Shown here piece by piece: positions 34,295 through 35,055 of a DNA stretch of 35,055 bases. The translations under genes were made by a program, and so were the position numbers. Every line of letters starts with the position of its first letter. Within the stretch, counting starts at the first letter, position 1. The notes beneath the pieces were generated by a model. That model saw only the letters and a program-made list of their open reading frames with translations, did not search any database and was not told the origin of the DNA. This DNA is from Planctomycetaceae bacterium (GTDB lineage Bacteria > Planctomycetota > Planctomycetia > Pirellulales > Lacipirellulaceae). The stretch is from contig QIKP01000012.1 of the NCBI GenBank assembly GCA_003233055.1, forward strand, positions 1 through 35,055, written 5' to 3'.

Positions 34295-35055
34295 TAGGAG
34301 GGTGAGTACTCGCCTAGCTGTTCTACGTTCTCTCGCGTGACCGGCGCGATCAAACCTCGCTCGGTGATAATGCCTGCGATCAGTTCCGCCGGCGTGACAT
34401 CAAACGCCGGATTATAGACTTGGACTCCTGGCGGGGCAAAAGTCGCGCCGCCGGGGCTCGTGACTTCTTCCGACGCGCGCTGCTCGATCGGAATCGACTC
34501 GCCGCACTCCAAGGCAAGATCGAATGTCGTGGTCGGGGCCGCGACGTAAAACGGCAAGCCATGGGCTTTGCAATGGAGGGCGACGCCGTACGTGCCGATC
34601 TTGTTGGCCGTGTCGCCATTGGCGGCGATCCGATCGGCACCAACGATGGCTGCCTGCACTCGGCCCTCGCGCATCACCTGAGCTGCCATCGAATCGCAAA
34701 GCAGCGTTGCGTCGATACCCCGTTCCATCAATTCCCACATCGTGAGCCGGCTCCCTTGCAAGAGAGGCCGGGTTTCATCCGCATGGACTTTCGGGGCAAA
34801 CCCCCTGCGGTGGAGTTCGAACAACACCGCCAGCGCGGTCCCGTCACCACCGGTCGCAAGCGCCCCGGTGTTGCAGTGGGTAAGTATTCCGCTGCCTGCG
34901 GGCAACCTCTTCTCCAGCAGGTCGGCCCCATGGCGGCCGATCGCGGCGCACTGCTGACGGTCTTCGGTGTGGATAGCCCGTGCTTCGGCAAGCAGCCGCT
35001 CGGGACGATCGTCCTCCGGCACGCTATCGGCTACCGATCGCATCCGGTCGAGCGC
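34294..35055 (-). CDS. mtnA: S-methyl-5-thioribose-1-phosphate isomerase (5'-truncated by window edge)
   Basis: MtnA converts 5-methylthioribose 1-phosphate to 5-methylthioribulose 1-phosphate in the methionine salvage pathway. Only the C-terminal 250 or so residues are inside the window. The frame continues open past the edge (ALDRM precedes the first in-window ATG at 35043), so the true start lies beyond 35055. The catalytic cysteine is in LTHCNTGALATGG and the catalytic aspartate in VGADRIAANGDTANKIGTY. ADETRPLLQGSRLT and the C-terminal block VYNPAFDVTPAELIAGIIT match the family. It belongs to the eIF2B-alpha-like superfamily, but the Cys and Asp pattern favours MtnA over related isomerases. 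The stop at 34294 overlaps the convergent hairpin. Confidence 0.96.
   Translation of the reverse strand, partial: ALDRMRSVADSVPEDDRPERLLAEARAIHTEDRQQCAAIGRHGADLLEKRLPAGSGILTHCNTGALATGGDGTALAVLFELHRRGFAPKVHADETRPLLQGSRLTMWELMERGIDATLLCDSMAAQVMREGRVQAAIVGADRIAANGDTANKIGTYGVALHCKAHGLPFYVAAPTTTFDLALECGESIPIEQRASEEVTSPGGATFAPPGVQVYNPAFDVTPAELIAGIITERGLIAPVTRENVEQLGEYSPS

Overview
The window reads as a core-chromosome segment of a planctomycete, probably close to the Pirellulales. This rests on family resemblance read by eye, not on a search. The pointers are: a formylglycine-generating-enzyme-fold membrane protein beside a zinc-ribbon GTPase; Gram-negative outer-membrane factors (LptE-like, BamD-like) with a lone fliM; frequent GTG/TTG starts with weak Shine-Dalgarno sites; a GDEAKGK P-loop in PurA; and a C-terminal scrap of a Y1 (REP-associated) transposase. 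I saw no rRNA, tRNA, CRISPR array, prophage or intact insertion sequence.

Layout, left to right. Positions 1-491 are non-coding apart from a possible gene tail. carA (492-1637) follows. Next comes a four-gene plus-strand cluster of unknown function (1859-5145): a coiled-coil protein, a two-TM FGE-fold protein without the catalytic cysteines, a zinc-ribbon GTPase and a small helical protein. asnS and trxB lie on the minus strand (5205-7845). cstA is divergent on the plus strand (8133-10004). A long minus-strand block then runs from purA (24930) down to fliM (10196). In transcription order it is purA, uppS, cdsA, phoH, a 7TM-HD phosphohydrolase (pgpH-like), ybeY, a CNNM/CBS protein, a DUF456 protein, a BamD-like lipoprotein, an LptE-like lipoprotein, folP, proA and fliM. 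Many gaps in it are short, and ybeY and the CBS gene overlap by 4 nt. Beyond purA lie the transposase remnant and a minus-strand sppA with a clear terminator. A plus-strand secreted SPOR-like protein (27643-28893) and glnA (29209-30636, with a strong terminator) follow. The right end holds a pyruvate/indolepyruvate decarboxylase (minus), a Ppx/GppA phosphatase (plus) and the 3' part of mtnA (minus, cut by the window edge).

Functionally, most of the window is housekeeping: nucleotide synthesis (carA, purA), amino-acid metabolism (proA, glnA, mtnA), folate (folP), tRNA charging (asnS), redox (trxB), lipid and wall precursors (uppS, cdsA), envelope assembly (bamD-like, lptE-like, sppA) and a conserved PhoH/7TM-HD/YbeY/CBS group linked to RNA maturation and probably cyclic-di-AMP signalling. 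The places most worth a second look are the 1859-5145 cluster, a 12-base homopolymer near the 5' end of fliM, a tandem heptamer just upstream of the TTG start of cdsA, competing hairpins ahead of glnA, an altered zinc-ligand motif in YbeY, and scattered intergenic palindromes.
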